Below are positions 43,052 to 52,109 of a stretch of DNA of 64,000 nt, piece after piece. The notes under the pieces were generated by a model, which saw only the letters and a program-made list of their open reading frames with translations, was not told where the DNA came from and made no database searches. The translations under genes were made by a program, and so were the position numbers. The stretch spans positions 5,797 to 69,796 of the forward strand of contig JANRKU010000137.1 in assembly GCA_033763335.1 (NCBI GenBank), read 5' to 3'. The stretch is from GCA-2794515 sp033763335 (GTDB lineage Bacteria; Chloroflexota; Anaerolineae; Aggregatilineales; Phototrophicaceae). Each line of letters starts with the position of its first letter. The first letter of the stretch is position 1.

Positions 43052-46001
43052 TGGATGCTCCTACAGTGTCTACCAATAGCTCAAAGGGTTGTTCTGCGCG
43101 TTTGAATAAACGCCATATCACACCCACGATAATAACACCCGCCAATGCCGCCGCATAATTGATAAATTCCAATTGTGATTTTTCGGCATCACTTAATGGA
43201 TTGAGCAAGCGCGAGGTGATTCCCCGTGCGCGGATGGTGGCGAGGGCGGTATCTTCTGTGAACCAATCAACACTATTTTGGACGAGTTGCAAGCCATTGA
43301 CAGCGCCTTCGCCCACAGAGGATTGGAACAGGTTTAAGATATTATCGTTCAAAAATTCAGCACTACCGACCACGATGAGACGGGTGTTATCAGGCGATTG
43401 GGTGATTTCACTCACGGCGCTCACAGGCAATGGGGTGGCGGTTGGGATGGGTTCTGCCGTCGCTTCTGCGGTTGCATCGGGCGATGGGGTGGTCTCTGGG
43501 GCAGGGGTTGGCGCGGGCGGGAGTTGTGCCTGTGCTTCTACCTCAAAGGGTGATTGTTTGTCATCAAAAAAGCTGGTGAAACTGCCTTGCAAAGCCACTG
43601 CCAATGTATATTTTTGCTGACCACTGCTGGGTGCAAATCCATATTCAGGATAGCTATCTGTATCGGGTTGGAAACTGATACTGGTGGTCGTCACCGCATT
43701 GGATGTACTGGTGAGCAAGGTGGTGCTGGTTGTGCCTTCTGGCAATTGTCCAACCGTGAGGGGTGATGCCCATGCCAAAATCACTGCCGCGAGGTTATTG
43801 GTGATAGGGACATCACGGCTCATGGCATCTTGGCGAATATCCACGAATGGCGGGTAATCGAGTTGTTGAATTTCTTGCACGGTGATGCCACCGACATCGC
43901 GTGTGACGGGGATGGGGAAGGGCTGATTTTGCGTATCCAGCACAATGCTTGCTTCTACTGATACGCCATAATGTGCCAATAGGTCATTCATCGTCCCTGT
44001 GAGGGGTTCAATGATAGGTGAGCCATCATTGGGGTTTTGTGTGAGGCGATAATTGCTGGTTAACACCATCACCGAGCCACCGCGCATGAGGAATTGGTCT
44101 ATGGCATACAATTCGTAATTGGTCATATTTTGTGGGGCGACCACCACCAAAATATCAATGCCTGTAGGCGCTTCGCCAGTGGATAAATCTATTGGTTGCA
44201 CTTCATAATTCTCTGCGAGGAATTGGGGCAAAAAGGTATAGGTGGAGAGCGATTGCATTTGTTGACCAAACATATCTTGTTGTGGTACATCGGGCGGTGT
44301 CCAGATTCCGACCACTTGCAAAAAGCCACTGGAGGCACGTTTGAGGGTGCTTTCGATTTGAGTCCGAACTTCGCCCTCGCTCACATCACCAGAGGGGAAA
44401 ATGACTTGTGTTTTATCGCCTGCTGTGATGACGAGGTGGAAATAATAGGTTTGTGTGCCAAAAAAATCGGCGGCGATGGGTTGAATATCGTAGGTATCAA
44501 ACAATTCTTGTGGCGATATACTGCCCCCATCGACATCTACCGCCGTATAGAGAAATTTGCCACCCGCTTTGCTGGCAATGTCATCGGCAACGGTTTGGAT
44601 GGTGGCAGAAGCAGTTGCTAATGATTCTGGCAGGCTATTTGGGGTGTAATACAGGGTCATTTGGGCGGGTTCTGTGAGTGATGCCAAGACTGCATCAATA
44701 TTTTGGAAGCCCGATACAACCCGTTTGATGGTGCTGGTGAGGTCATATTCCAAATTGCGGAATGATACATTGACTTCACTGCCGGTTTGCTCAACTTGAA
44801 TCAGCGACCCAAAATTAATCACTTCGGATTGGTCGCCATAACGGATGAGCAGGTCAAAATAGACATTGAGCAATTCTGAACTGGCACGATTAGCCACTTG
44901 CAATGGAGTAGGGCGGATGCCATAGGTTTGGTTGGCTTCTGCCTCTAAATCGGCATCCGTAATAGGGTCTACGACTTCGAGGGTCATATCCCCGCCAGAT
45001 GCCACCACATATTCGGATAGCACATCGCGTAATTGTGGGATGAGGGGGGCAAGCAGTGGGTGATTTTTTTCGCTGATATATGCCCGCACCAATAACGGCT
45101 CATTCAAATTGCTAACAATGTCACGGGTGACATCGGATAGGCTATATTGCTTGTCTGATGTCAAATCGGCGCGGGTGATATTGACAGGTGCAATCAACAA
45201 AGAGAGTGCCAATAAATTCCCCGCCAGCAACAAAACACCCAGCCGACTATTAAACCGATACCCACTCAATTGAGCGCCTTTGCCCCATCGTTTTGATTCC
45301 AACGATAAGACATTCAACGCCAAAAAGGTGATGGTCAAGCCGATATAATAGACCACATCGCGCAAATCTATCACACCGCGCTCAATGCTCTCAAAACGGG
45401 CGCTGGTACTCAATCCGCGTAGGGCATTGGCAATATCACTGCTCACAAAATTGGTGATGAGTTGTGTGCCGATGAGGTGAAATGCCCCACACACCAAAAC
45501 GGTGATGATGAGCGCCACAATTTGGTTATCTGTCCGTGAGGATACGAATAAGCCAATGGCGATATATGCGGATGCAAGGAGCAACGAGGCAATATACCCG
45601 CCGATGATGGGACCCCAATCGGGATTACCGACCAATTCAACGGTGATGGGTAGCACGATGGTGAATGCCAATGCGACCATCACTAAAATGAGGACGGCGA
45701 CAAATTTGCCCACCACCAATTGCACCGTTTTCATGGGCAGGGTGAAGAGCAATTCTAGCGTGCCATCGCTTTGTTCTTCGCTCCATTGGCGCATCGTCAG
45801 CGCCGAGATGAGGAAAATCATCATTAGGGGCATGGAGATGAATAACGGGCGCACATCGGCTAATTCCCGTAGCCAAAAATTACTCACCCAGAAAAAAGTG
45901 AAAAAGGTGACTGCCAAAAAGACACTCACAAAAATGAGCGCCATAGGCGAGCTAAAATAACTATCGAGTTCTTTACGTATGACCGAAATCGTTTGTTTCA
46001 T
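43038..46001 (-). CDS. fused GldF-GldG ABC permease and auxiliary protein
   Basis: A 987-residue protein with two parts. Residues about 1-235 are an ABC-2 permease (six membrane helices, starting VIRKELDSYFSSPMALIFVSVFL). After a further helix (LGVLLLAGNLLALSLLIAP) residues about 270-900 form the GldG/ABC_transp_aux extracytoplasmic region (NITRADLTSDKQYSLSDVTRDIVSNLNEPLLVRAYIS). A Pro/Thr-rich linker (APTPAPETTPSPDATAEATAEPIPT) precedes a C-terminal helix and short tail. In Bacteroidetes these are separate GldF and GldG proteins. The ATG at 46001 follows AAAGGGGGTG. Transport substrate unknown; gliding is not implied. Confidence 0.85.
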   Translation of the reverse strand: MKQTISVIRKELDSYFSSPMALIFVSVFLAVTFFTFFWVSNFWLRELADVRPLFISMPLMMIFLISALTMRQWSEEQSDGTLELLFTLPMKTVQLVVGKFVAVLILVMVALAFTIVLPITVELVGNPDWGPIIGGYIASLLLASAYIAIGLFVSSRTDNQIVALIITVLVCGAFHLIGTQLITNFVSSDIANALRGLSTSARFESIERGVIDLRDVVYYIGLTITFLALNVLSLESKRWGKGAQLSGYRFNSRLGVLLLAGNLLALSLLIAPVNITRADLTSDKQYSLSDVTRDIVSNLNEPLLVRAYISEKNHPLLAPLIPQLRDVLSEYVVASGGDMTLEVVDPITDADLEAEANQTYGIRPTPLQVANRASSELLNVYFDLLIRYGDQSEVINFGSLIQVEQTGSEVNVSFRNLEYDLTSTIKRVVSGFQNIDAVLASLTEPAQMTLYYTPNSLPESLATASATIQTVADDIASKAGGKFLYTAVDVDGGSISPQELFDTYDIQPIAADFFGTQTYYFHLVITAGDKTQVIFPSGDVSEGEVRTQIESTLKRASSGFLQVVGIWTPPDVPQQDMFGQQMQSLSTYTFLPQFLAENYEVQPIDLSTGEAPTGIDILVVVAPQNMTNYELYAIDQFLMRGGSVMVLTSNYRLTQNPNDGSPIIEPLTGTMNDLLAHYGVSVEASIVLDTQNQPFPIPVTRDVGGITVQEIQQLDYPPFVDIRQDAMSRDVPITNNLAAVILAWASPLTVGQLPEGTTSTTLLTSTSNAVTTTSISFQPDTDSYPEYGFAPSSGQQKYTLAVALQGSFTSFFDDKQSPFEVEAQAQLPPAPTPAPETTPSPDATAEATAEPIPTATPLPVSAVSEITQSPDNTRLIVVGSAEFLNDNILNLFQSSVGEGAVNGLQLVQNSVDWFTEDTALATIRARGITSRLLNPLSDAEKSQLEFINYAAALAGVIIVGVIWRLFKRAEQPFELLVDTVGASNEQN

Positions 46002-46012
46002 CACCACCCCCT

Positions 46013-46927
46013 TTATGCGGATGTCGCTAGTTGATTGAAGAAGGCTTCTAATGTGAGGGTATCTGGGCGCAATTCACGCAAGGGATACCCATTTTGTTTG
46101 GCTAAATCATAGATGGCGGGGCAAATATCCCGATTGGCGATGACCCGATAGCCCAAATATCCGCCATGAGCATGGAAGGCTTCTACATCGCTCACACCGT
46201 CTAATGCCAATAGCGATGCTTCTACCCCGTCTACAGGGTCAGATAACACCAGCACCGCATTGGTCGTAGCAGATAAATCATCCAAACGGGCATCGGCGCG
46301 GATTTGCCCATTCATGATGATGATGACCCTATCGCACACGGCTTCCACTTCGGACAAAATGTGTGATGAAAAGAGGATGGTGCTATGTTCTGCCAGCCGT
46401 TTGATGAGTCCCCGAATTTCAACAATTTGCGTGGGGTCAAGTCCAACAGTGGGTTCATCTAGGATAAGTAATTTGGGTTTGTGCAAAATGGCTTGTGCCA
46501 AGCCGACCCGTTGCCGATAGCCCTTGCTCAATTGGGCGATAGGGCGGGTGAGATGATTTTGCAAGCCAGTGGCGATGACGGCATCGCTGATGAGCCTGCG
46601 TTGGTCGTTGGTGGGAATTTCGCGTATATCGGCAATCCACTTGAGATAGGCTTGCACCGATAATGTGGGGTATAGAGGGGTGTTTTCTGCCAAATAGCCG
46701 ATATTACGTTGCACCTGTTGCGTTTGGGTGAGAACATCTAATCCGTCTATTTGGACTGTGCCTTCATCGGGATGTAAAAATCCCGTGAGGATTTTAATTG
46801 TGGTGGATTTGCCCGCGCCGTTGGGTCCCAACAAGCCGACAATTTCCCCTTCTTGAACATTAAAACTGATACCATTCAGGGCTTGAATCGCGCCATAAGC
46901 GCGTTTTACCCCGTCTACTTTTATCAT
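46013..46927 (-). CDS. ABC transporter ATP-binding protein, GldA-like
   Basis: A 304-residue ATPase (start at 46927 after GAAAGGAGCAACTTTTT) with Walker A GPNGAGKST, signature LSKGYRQRVGLAQAIL, Walker B LLILDEPTVGLDPTQ and H-loop FSSHILSEVEA. The C-terminal 80 residues form the extra domain usual in ABC-2 drug/polysaccharide-type ATPases (TLEAFFNQL). It lies 11 bp upstream of the GldF-GldG gene and serves that permease. Confidence 0.9.
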   Translation of the reverse strand: MIKVDGVKRAYGAIQALNGISFNVQEGEIVGLLGPNGAGKSTTIKILTGFLHPDEGTVQIDGLDVLTQTQQVQRNIGYLAENTPLYPTLSVQAYLKWIADIREIPTNDQRRLISDAVIATGLQNHLTRPIAQLSKGYRQRVGLAQAILHKPKLLILDEPTVGLDPTQIVEIRGLIKRLAEHSTILFSSHILSEVEAVCDRVIIIMNGQIRADARLDDLSATTNAVLVLSDPVDGVEASLLALDGVSDVEAFHAHGGYLGYRVIANRDICPAIYDLAKQNGYPLRELRPDTLTLEAFFNQLATSA

Positions 46928-47053
46928 AAAAAGTTGCTCCTTTCGGTGATGAAGCATGGGCATACAATTTGCCACACCATATTAGAACGTGGATGTGTAA
47001 AAAGTGTGTCTGAAAAGTGCAAAAAATGTGTTAACTCTGTGATGCGGGGATAA

Positions 47054-47647
47054 TCATATCACACCATCGAATTTTCCAAACCCCACAACCCCTTGTATGA
47101 AGGGGCGAGGCAGGCGAATTCCGCCGATTAACACCCCACGATACCCCACCTGTACCCCAATCAGCACGCCAAATGTGTTCCCAATCCGATAATCCACGCG
47201 CACCCCCGCGCCATTCATCAGCCCACCACCACCCGCAGAACCATGTATATCGGCTTTGGTGACAGATTTATTTTTGAGTGCCTCATGACTAATTTGGGCG
47301 ATACCACCGCCTTCACCACCAATCATCATGAAGGGCATGATATGCAATTTGCCAATTTTCCCCGACATGCCAATGGATACACTGCCACCGCCACCCCCTG
47401 CCAGTCGGTCATCATCGCCTGCGCGTTGAATCCGACCACCGCCATCACCACCCCCGATAATGACCTGTGACCCATCGCGTGCAGACAATCCCCCGCCAAA
47501 AATTGGAATCCAGAGGCGTTTTTTGTTCACGGAATAACCATCTACGCCAAATGTGCCATAGGCAATGCGCTCACGGTAGGCGGGGTCTAATAGCAGGTGA
47601 TAGAGCAATTTTAGCGGGAAAGAAATCAGTTTGAGTGCGATGTGCAT
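47054..47647 (-). CDS. Gly-rich protein, unknown
   Basis: A 197-residue protein with an amphipathic, moderately hydrophobic N-terminus and a long Gly-rich stretch (IIGGGDGGGRIQ, GGGGGSVSIG, MIGGEGGGIAQ, GSAGGGGLMNG). The alternation IPIFGGGLSARDG..., MPFMMIGG and RVDYRIGNTFGVLIGVQVGY suggests a repeating beta structure. The mix of Gly runs and short conserved-looking beta strands faintly recalls the GerW/YtfJ family, but the match is not good enough to name it. Upstream is a 103-bp foldback element. Confidence 0.6.
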   Translation of the reverse strand: MHIALKLISFPLKLLYHLLLDPAYRERIAYGTFGVDGYSVNKKRLWIPIFGGGLSARDGSQVIIGGGDGGGRIQRAGDDDRLAGGGGGSVSIGMSGKIGKLHIMPFMMIGGEGGGIAQISHEALKNKSVTKADIHGSAGGGGLMNGAGVRVDYRIGNTFGVLIGVQVGYRGVLIGGIRLPRPFIQGVVGFGKFDGVI

Positions 47648-47683
47648 GATTTTTGTATCACCTTTTTAATGCGGTTTATCTTT

Positions 47684-47786
47684 TGTGGCTGACATACGCG
47701 CTTTGCGCTAGTCAGCCAGTACATCCTTCAAAATGGGTAGAACCGTACTGGCTGACTAGAGGCGTTAGCCTCGTATGTCAGCCACA
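47684..47786. repeat. 103-bp nested inverted repeat (foldback, MITE-like)
   Basis: Outer arms TGTGGCTGACATACG (47684-47698) and its complement (47772-47786), inner arms CTAGTCAGCCAGTAC (47708-47722) and its complement (47745-47759), both 15 bp and perfect. The outer and inner arms share GGCTGAC. No coding frame. It fills the gap between the P-type ATPase end and the Gly-rich gene. Confidence 0.75.
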
Positions 47787-47798
47787 GATTAAAAATAT

Positions 47799-50390
47799 TT
47801 ATGACGCGGTAATTGCCTTCACCTGTTGGGTGATAAGTTTTTCTTTGGATTCAGAATCGGTGGCGAGGTCAATTTCTGGACGGAGGGGGTCTATTCCCAA
47901 GAAAGATTCTAATACCCGTCTGCGCCAAACAAAGCGTAAGGTGAGCATCCATAGTAACGCCATCCCCGCGATGAATAGATATAACATCGTAGACAAGGGT
48001 GATAGCTCAAAGAATCGGCGTAATGGCACAATCAGGACAATTGCCACATACAAACCAAAAATTGCTATAGCGAGGATAGTATAGCGCCAATCGCCACTAT
48101 ACAAATCCCCTGCTACCCACCAACGGGTAGGGGGTTCTACGAATATCACTAAAATAAGTCCTGCGATACATGAAAAGGCAGTGAGGGCAGTTTGGGCGGC
48201 GAGTATGGCACGCTCTAGCGCATATTCTTCGGCGGTGATGTCGTAGTTGATGCCCACATAACTCACAAATTCGCTAATTTCATCGGCAGTGGCTTCAAAC
48301 AAGGTTTGATTGTTGACCACCGTGATGAAGGTGATGATATATACCAACAACCCAAATACAAATACGGTTATGGCGGCGGGGAAGCAGAAATGCAATACGG
48401 AGCGCACGAGGCTCACCTTGCGCGTATTGCCCGGTTTTGCCCATAGTGCCAATGCAAAGGTCGGGATGCCCACCGTCAAAAAGGCAATGAGTGAGGCGTG
48501 CTTGGGGACGAATGGGAAGCCCATTCCCACGATGCTGGTCGCCATGATGAGCAACGCGGCATAGAGCGCACGGGTGAGGAAGAGGCGCAAAATGTCTTGC
48601 ATACCGTTGATGATGCGTTGTCCTTCCAAAAAGGCGGGTGGCAATGCCCCAAATGAATCGTTGAGCAAGACCATATCGGCAACCCCGCGTGTAGCGGCGC
48701 TCCCACTTTGCATGGCAATGCCCAAATTGGCTTTTTTGAGTGATAACACATCGTTCACACCATCACCAATCATCGCCACATAATGCCCTTGCGCCTTGAG
48801 CGCCTCGACAATTTTTTCTTTTTGTTCTGGCGTAATTCTGCCAAATACAGTGGTTTCTGCGACAGTTTGCTCAAATTGTGCCTGTTCCATCTCGGCAAGG
48901 TCTGTGCCAGATACCGATTTGAAATCTGGGGGGAAGCCTGCTTGCTTGGCGAGTGCAGATACGGTCTGTGGGTTATCCCCAGAGATGACTTTGAGCGCCA
49001 CACCTGCATTGATAAAGCCCTTCAGTGTCTCTTTGAGGTTGGCGCGTAACTCATCGCTAAAACTGACAATCGCCAACGGTTCTAAATCGGGCAGACCCGC
49101 ATTTCCGAGCGAATCGTGTAATTTTGTTGTATTGGGATTATAGGCAAAGAGCAACACACGCATCCCTTTGTCAGATAAATCATCCATGTGGGGGTGTAAA
49201 TCCAAGTCTTTTGGCAGGTGTGGCGCGAGCATTTCGATTGCGCCGATGACATACACCCCGCGCATATCATCATTATCAAATGCGAGTGCGCTCCATTTGC
49301 GGGCAGATGAAAATGGCACTTCATCCACAATTGGCAATTTTTGCCCTGCTAATCCCGCTAAAATCGCCTCTGAGGTGCGATTGGTGGCGGTGGCACTATG
49401 GGCAAAATTGCCGAGCAAGCGTTGAATTTGCACTTTATCCAATTTTAAGGGTCGCACATCCTCATAATGAATTTTATTGGCGGTGAGGGTGCCTGTTTTA
49501 TCTACACATAGCACCGTCACATTGCTGAGGGATTCCACCGAGTTGGATTGTTGCACCAAAATCCCTTTTTGGACAATCCGCAATGCGCCCAACGCATACG
49601 CCACAATGACCATAAAAAATAAGCCGTTGGGGACGAGTCCCGCTACGACTGCCGCCATTTGCACCGTCCGCATGATGGGGACAGCAGAGAGTATGGCAGA
49701 GATAAACAATAAAAAGCCGATGAAAAGTGCCAGCATCATCAACACACGGATGACCAAATCTACTTCTTTTTGGAGGGGGGTTTTGGTCACACGGAACGAT
49801 TTTGCCTGTGCGGTGAGTTTGTTGGCGAAGCTATCTTTACCGACTCGAATCGCCTCATAGCGCCCTTTGCCACTGACGACAAAACTGCCCGAATACACAT
49901 CTTGTCCGTTAGTCTTGGGGATGAGGTCTGATTCGCCCGTGAGTTGCGATTCATCGAGTTCCAGTTTTGCATCGCTAACCAGCACGCCATCTACGACAAT
50001 TTGGTCGCCCGCATCGGCAATGATGATGTCGCCAATGACAATTTCGGATGGGTCGGCTTGGCGTGGTTCACCATCGCGCACCAGCGTAATTTTGGGGCGG
50101 GTGAGCAGGGCGATTTGGTCGAGTTGACGCTTGGCGCGGATTTCTTGAAAAACACCGATGACCACATTGAGCGCAATGAGACCGACACTCACAAACGCAT
50201 CGCCATAACGCCCAATGCCAATCATCACCGCGCCGATGACGAATAGAATCACGTTGATAAGGTTAATTACATTTTGTTGAATAATTTGTTGATAAGTACG
50301 CCCTGTCTGAATTTTGGCATCATTGCCTTGTCCATTGGCACGGCGGGTTTGTGCTTCGTGTTCAGTTAAGCCCAGATTGGGGTCGGTCAT
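47799..50390 (-). CDS. P-type cation-translocating ATPase (CtpE-like)
   Basis: An 863-residue P-type ATPase from the ATG at 50390 (GTGGAGCATATTTTT in front; the longer frame runs into the divergent gene). The actuator loop (LDESQLTGES), phosphorylation site (LCVDKTGTLT), nucleotide-binding domain, and hinge (MIGDGVNDVLSLKKA) are intact, with about ten membrane helices. The membrane motif VPNGLFF and the LTGESDLIPK-x-GQDVYSGSFVVSGKG block match the CtpE-type pumps of Mycobacterium, reported as calcium-related. There is no N-terminal heavy-metal domain. The transported ion is inferred, not shown. Confidence 0.85.
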   Translation of the reverse strand: MTDPNLGLTEHEAQTRRANGQGNDAKIQTGRTYQQIIQQNVINLINVILFVIGAVMIGIGRYGDAFVSVGLIALNVVIGVFQEIRAKRQLDQIALLTRPKITLVRDGEPRQADPSEIVIGDIIIADAGDQIVVDGVLVSDAKLELDESQLTGESDLIPKTNGQDVYSGSFVVSGKGRYEAIRVGKDSFANKLTAQAKSFRVTKTPLQKEVDLVIRVLMMLALFIGFLLFISAILSAVPIMRTVQMAAVVAGLVPNGLFFMVIVAYALGALRIVQKGILVQQSNSVESLSNVTVLCVDKTGTLTANKIHYEDVRPLKLDKVQIQRLLGNFAHSATATNRTSEAILAGLAGQKLPIVDEVPFSSARKWSALAFDNDDMRGVYVIGAIEMLAPHLPKDLDLHPHMDDLSDKGMRVLLFAYNPNTTKLHDSLGNAGLPDLEPLAIVSFSDELRANLKETLKGFINAGVALKVISGDNPQTVSALAKQAGFPPDFKSVSGTDLAEMEQAQFEQTVAETTVFGRITPEQKEKIVEALKAQGHYVAMIGDGVNDVLSLKKANLGIAMQSGSAATRGVADMVLLNDSFGALPPAFLEGQRIINGMQDILRLFLTRALYAALLIMATSIVGMGFPFVPKHASLIAFLTVGIPTFALALWAKPGNTRKVSLVRSVLHFCFPAAITVFVFGLLVYIITFITVVNNQTLFEATADEISEFVSYVGINYDITAEEYALERAILAAQTALTAFSCIAGLILVIFVEPPTRWWVAGDLYSGDWRYTILAIAIFGLYVAIVLIVPLRRFFELSPLSTMLYLFIAGMALLWMLTLRFVWRRRVLESFLGIDPLRPEIDLATDSESKEKLITQQVKAITAS

Positions 50391-50492
50391 AAAAATATGC
50401 TCCACTTGGTTATATGTTGCCCTACACATCACTCTATAACCCATTATAATCAACACATCCATCAATTTGATATGGAGATGTGGAAAAAAAGT

Positions 50493-51344
50493 ATGACACA
50501 AGATGTCCGTTGGGCAAGTTTTGATTTGATATTTTTCGATTGTGATAGCACGCTTTCGACCATTGAGGGTATTGATGAATTGGCAAAACTCAAGGGCAAA
50601 GAATGGCGTGTTGGGTTGCTCACCCAAAAGGCGATGGATGGGGAACTGGACTTGCAAGAAGTCTATGGCAAACGCCTACAAGCCATTCGCCCCACACGCG
50701 GAGAACTCAAAGCCGTTGAAGAACGCTATTGGGAAACACTCGTCCCCGATGTGATCGAGGTGCTAGAGGCGCTCAAATTTTTGGGAAAGACGATATTCAT
50801 CATCAGTGGCGGATTGGCAGAGCCAGTAAAAGGCTTTGGCAAGCGGTTGGGGATTCCCCAAGAGCGTATTCGTGCGGTGGAATTGGAATATAATGAACTT
50901 TCTGGCGAATGGTGGAAATATCATGAGCCACAGACCCAAAATCGGCAAGCCTATTTAGATTACAATGAGGGTCCGCTCACAGTGAGTAGTGGCAAGCCAT
51001 TCATCATCCAAGACCTTGCCCATAATCAACATGGGCGACGCTTGATGGTTGGCGATGGGTCATCTGACCTTGCCACGCGCAATGTCGTGGATTTATTTGT
51101 GGGATTTGGCGGGGTGGTGACACGCCAAAAAGTATTGAATGAATCTGAAGCCTTTATCCATAGCCCCAGCATTGCCCCTATTTTGCCTATTTCATCGGGT
51201 TTTGGTGGCTATGAACGGGTGAAAGGCACACCTCACCAAGCGGTATATGAACGGGGTATCAAATTGGCGTTGGAGCAAGGTCTGACATTTACAAATATGG
51301 ACTTGCAACACGCATTTATCAACGAATTCAATAAGGAAAAATGA
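50493..51344 (+). CDS. HAD phosphatase, SerB-like
   Basis: A 283-residue HAD phosphatase starting at one of several ATGs (50493 chosen, after GGAAAAAAAG; 50472 and 50478 are alternatives). Motif I is FFDCDSTLSTIEGIDELAKLKG, motif II IISGG, motif IV VGDGSSDLATRN. The DCDST-x-EGIDELA cap entry is typical of phosphoserine phosphatase. It overlaps the next HAD gene by four bases and is two genes from serA, which supports a role in serine synthesis. The long C-terminal extension after motif IV (about 80 residues) is unusual for SerB. Confidence 0.72.
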   Translation: MTQDVRWASFDLIFFDCDSTLSTIEGIDELAKLKGKEWRVGLLTQKAMDGELDLQEVYGKRLQAIRPTRGELKAVEERYWETLVPDVIEVLEALKFLGKTIFIISGGLAEPVKGFGKRLGIPQERIRAVELEYNELSGEWWKYHEPQTQNRQAYLDYNEGPLTVSSGKPFIIQDLAHNQHGRRLMVGDGSSDLATRNVVDLFVGFGGVVTRQKVLNESEAFIHSPSIAPILPISSGFGGYERVKGTPHQAVYERGIKLALEQGLTFTNMDLQHAFINEFNKEK

Positions 51345-51994
51345 TGAAGTTTGACGCGATTATTTTTGATATGGATGGTCTGTTGGTAGATTCTGAAATT
51401 GTCTGGTATAAGGCAGAAGATGAACTCATCACAGATAGGGGTTTTGTTTATAGTGAAGCAGTGCGCGACTCGATTGTCGGGATGCGTATTGACCAATTTC
51501 TGGCAAAATTGAAAGAAATCTATAACCTGCCAGAGACGGTTGAGCAGTTGATTGTCGAACTGGAAGGGCGGATGCTCACCCTTATTCCCCAATTGGTCAA
51601 GCCGAATGCAGGCGCACAAGCCATTATTGATTTTGTCATCAAGAATAATATTCTGCACGCCATTGCGTCTAATTCATCCATGAATATCATCAATGTCACC
51701 CTCCAATCACAAGGGTGGGGTGATATTTTTGATGTGCGCTGTACAGGTGATGATGAAATCAGTGGCAAGCCCGACCCGTATGTGTATTTGCGGGCGGCGG
51801 AAAAGCTCGGCGTAGACCCAAAACGCTGTTTGGCATTAGAAGATAGCCCCAATGGGTCTAAGGCGGCGGTTGCGGCAGGCATGACTTGTTATGCTGTGCC
51901 AGATTTATCACATAGCACGCCAGAATCGTTCAAACACATCACCCCACATGTATTCAAAAATTTGAATGATGTGTTGGCAGATTTACAAGATTAA
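51341..51994 (+). CDS. HAD-IA hydrolase, beta-phosphoglucomutase-like
   Basis: A 217-residue HAD subfamily IA phosphatase: IIFDMDGLLVDSE (nucleophile and acid/base Asp), a four-helix cap, ASNSS (motif II), SGKPDPYVYLRAAEKLG (motif III Lys) and LALEDSPNGSKAAVAAG (motif IV). DMDGLLVDSE is common to beta-phosphoglucomutases and 2-deoxyglucose-6-phosphatases, so the substrate is a sugar phosphate, or it is a housecleaning enzyme. The ATGA overlap couples it to the SerB-like gene. Confidence 0.83.
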   Translation: MMKFDAIIFDMDGLLVDSEIVWYKAEDELITDRGFVYSEAVRDSIVGMRIDQFLAKLKEIYNLPETVEQLIVELEGRMLTLIPQLVKPNAGAQAIIDFVIKNNILHAIASNSSMNIINVTLQSQGWGDIFDVRCTGDDEISGKPDPYVYLRAAEKLGVDPKRCLALEDSPNGSKAAVAAGMTCYAVPDLSHSTPESFKHITPHVFKNLNDVLADLQD

Positions 51995-52034
51995 TTTGGG
52001 CATAATCAGTCATGCCACTATATCAGTTTCGCTC

Positions 52035-52062
52035 GTAGGGGCGCAACATGTTGCGCCCCTAC
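52035..52062. repeat. dispersed palindrome, perfect 28-bp copy
   Basis: GTAGGGGCGCAACA and TGTTGCGCCCCTAC: both halves are exact complements over all 28 bases. It lies between the HAD gene and serA and is the cleanest copy of the family. Confidence 0.85.
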
Positions 52063-52109
52063 ACCACCTAAACATAAAGTGGTGAGGCTAACCACGAAAG
52101 GATTTATGG

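Noticed and set aside
50391..50657. N-terminal extension of the P-type ATPase to 50657
   Set aside because: It would overlap the divergent SerB-like gene and has no family sequence; the ATG at 50390 gives the normal N-terminus.
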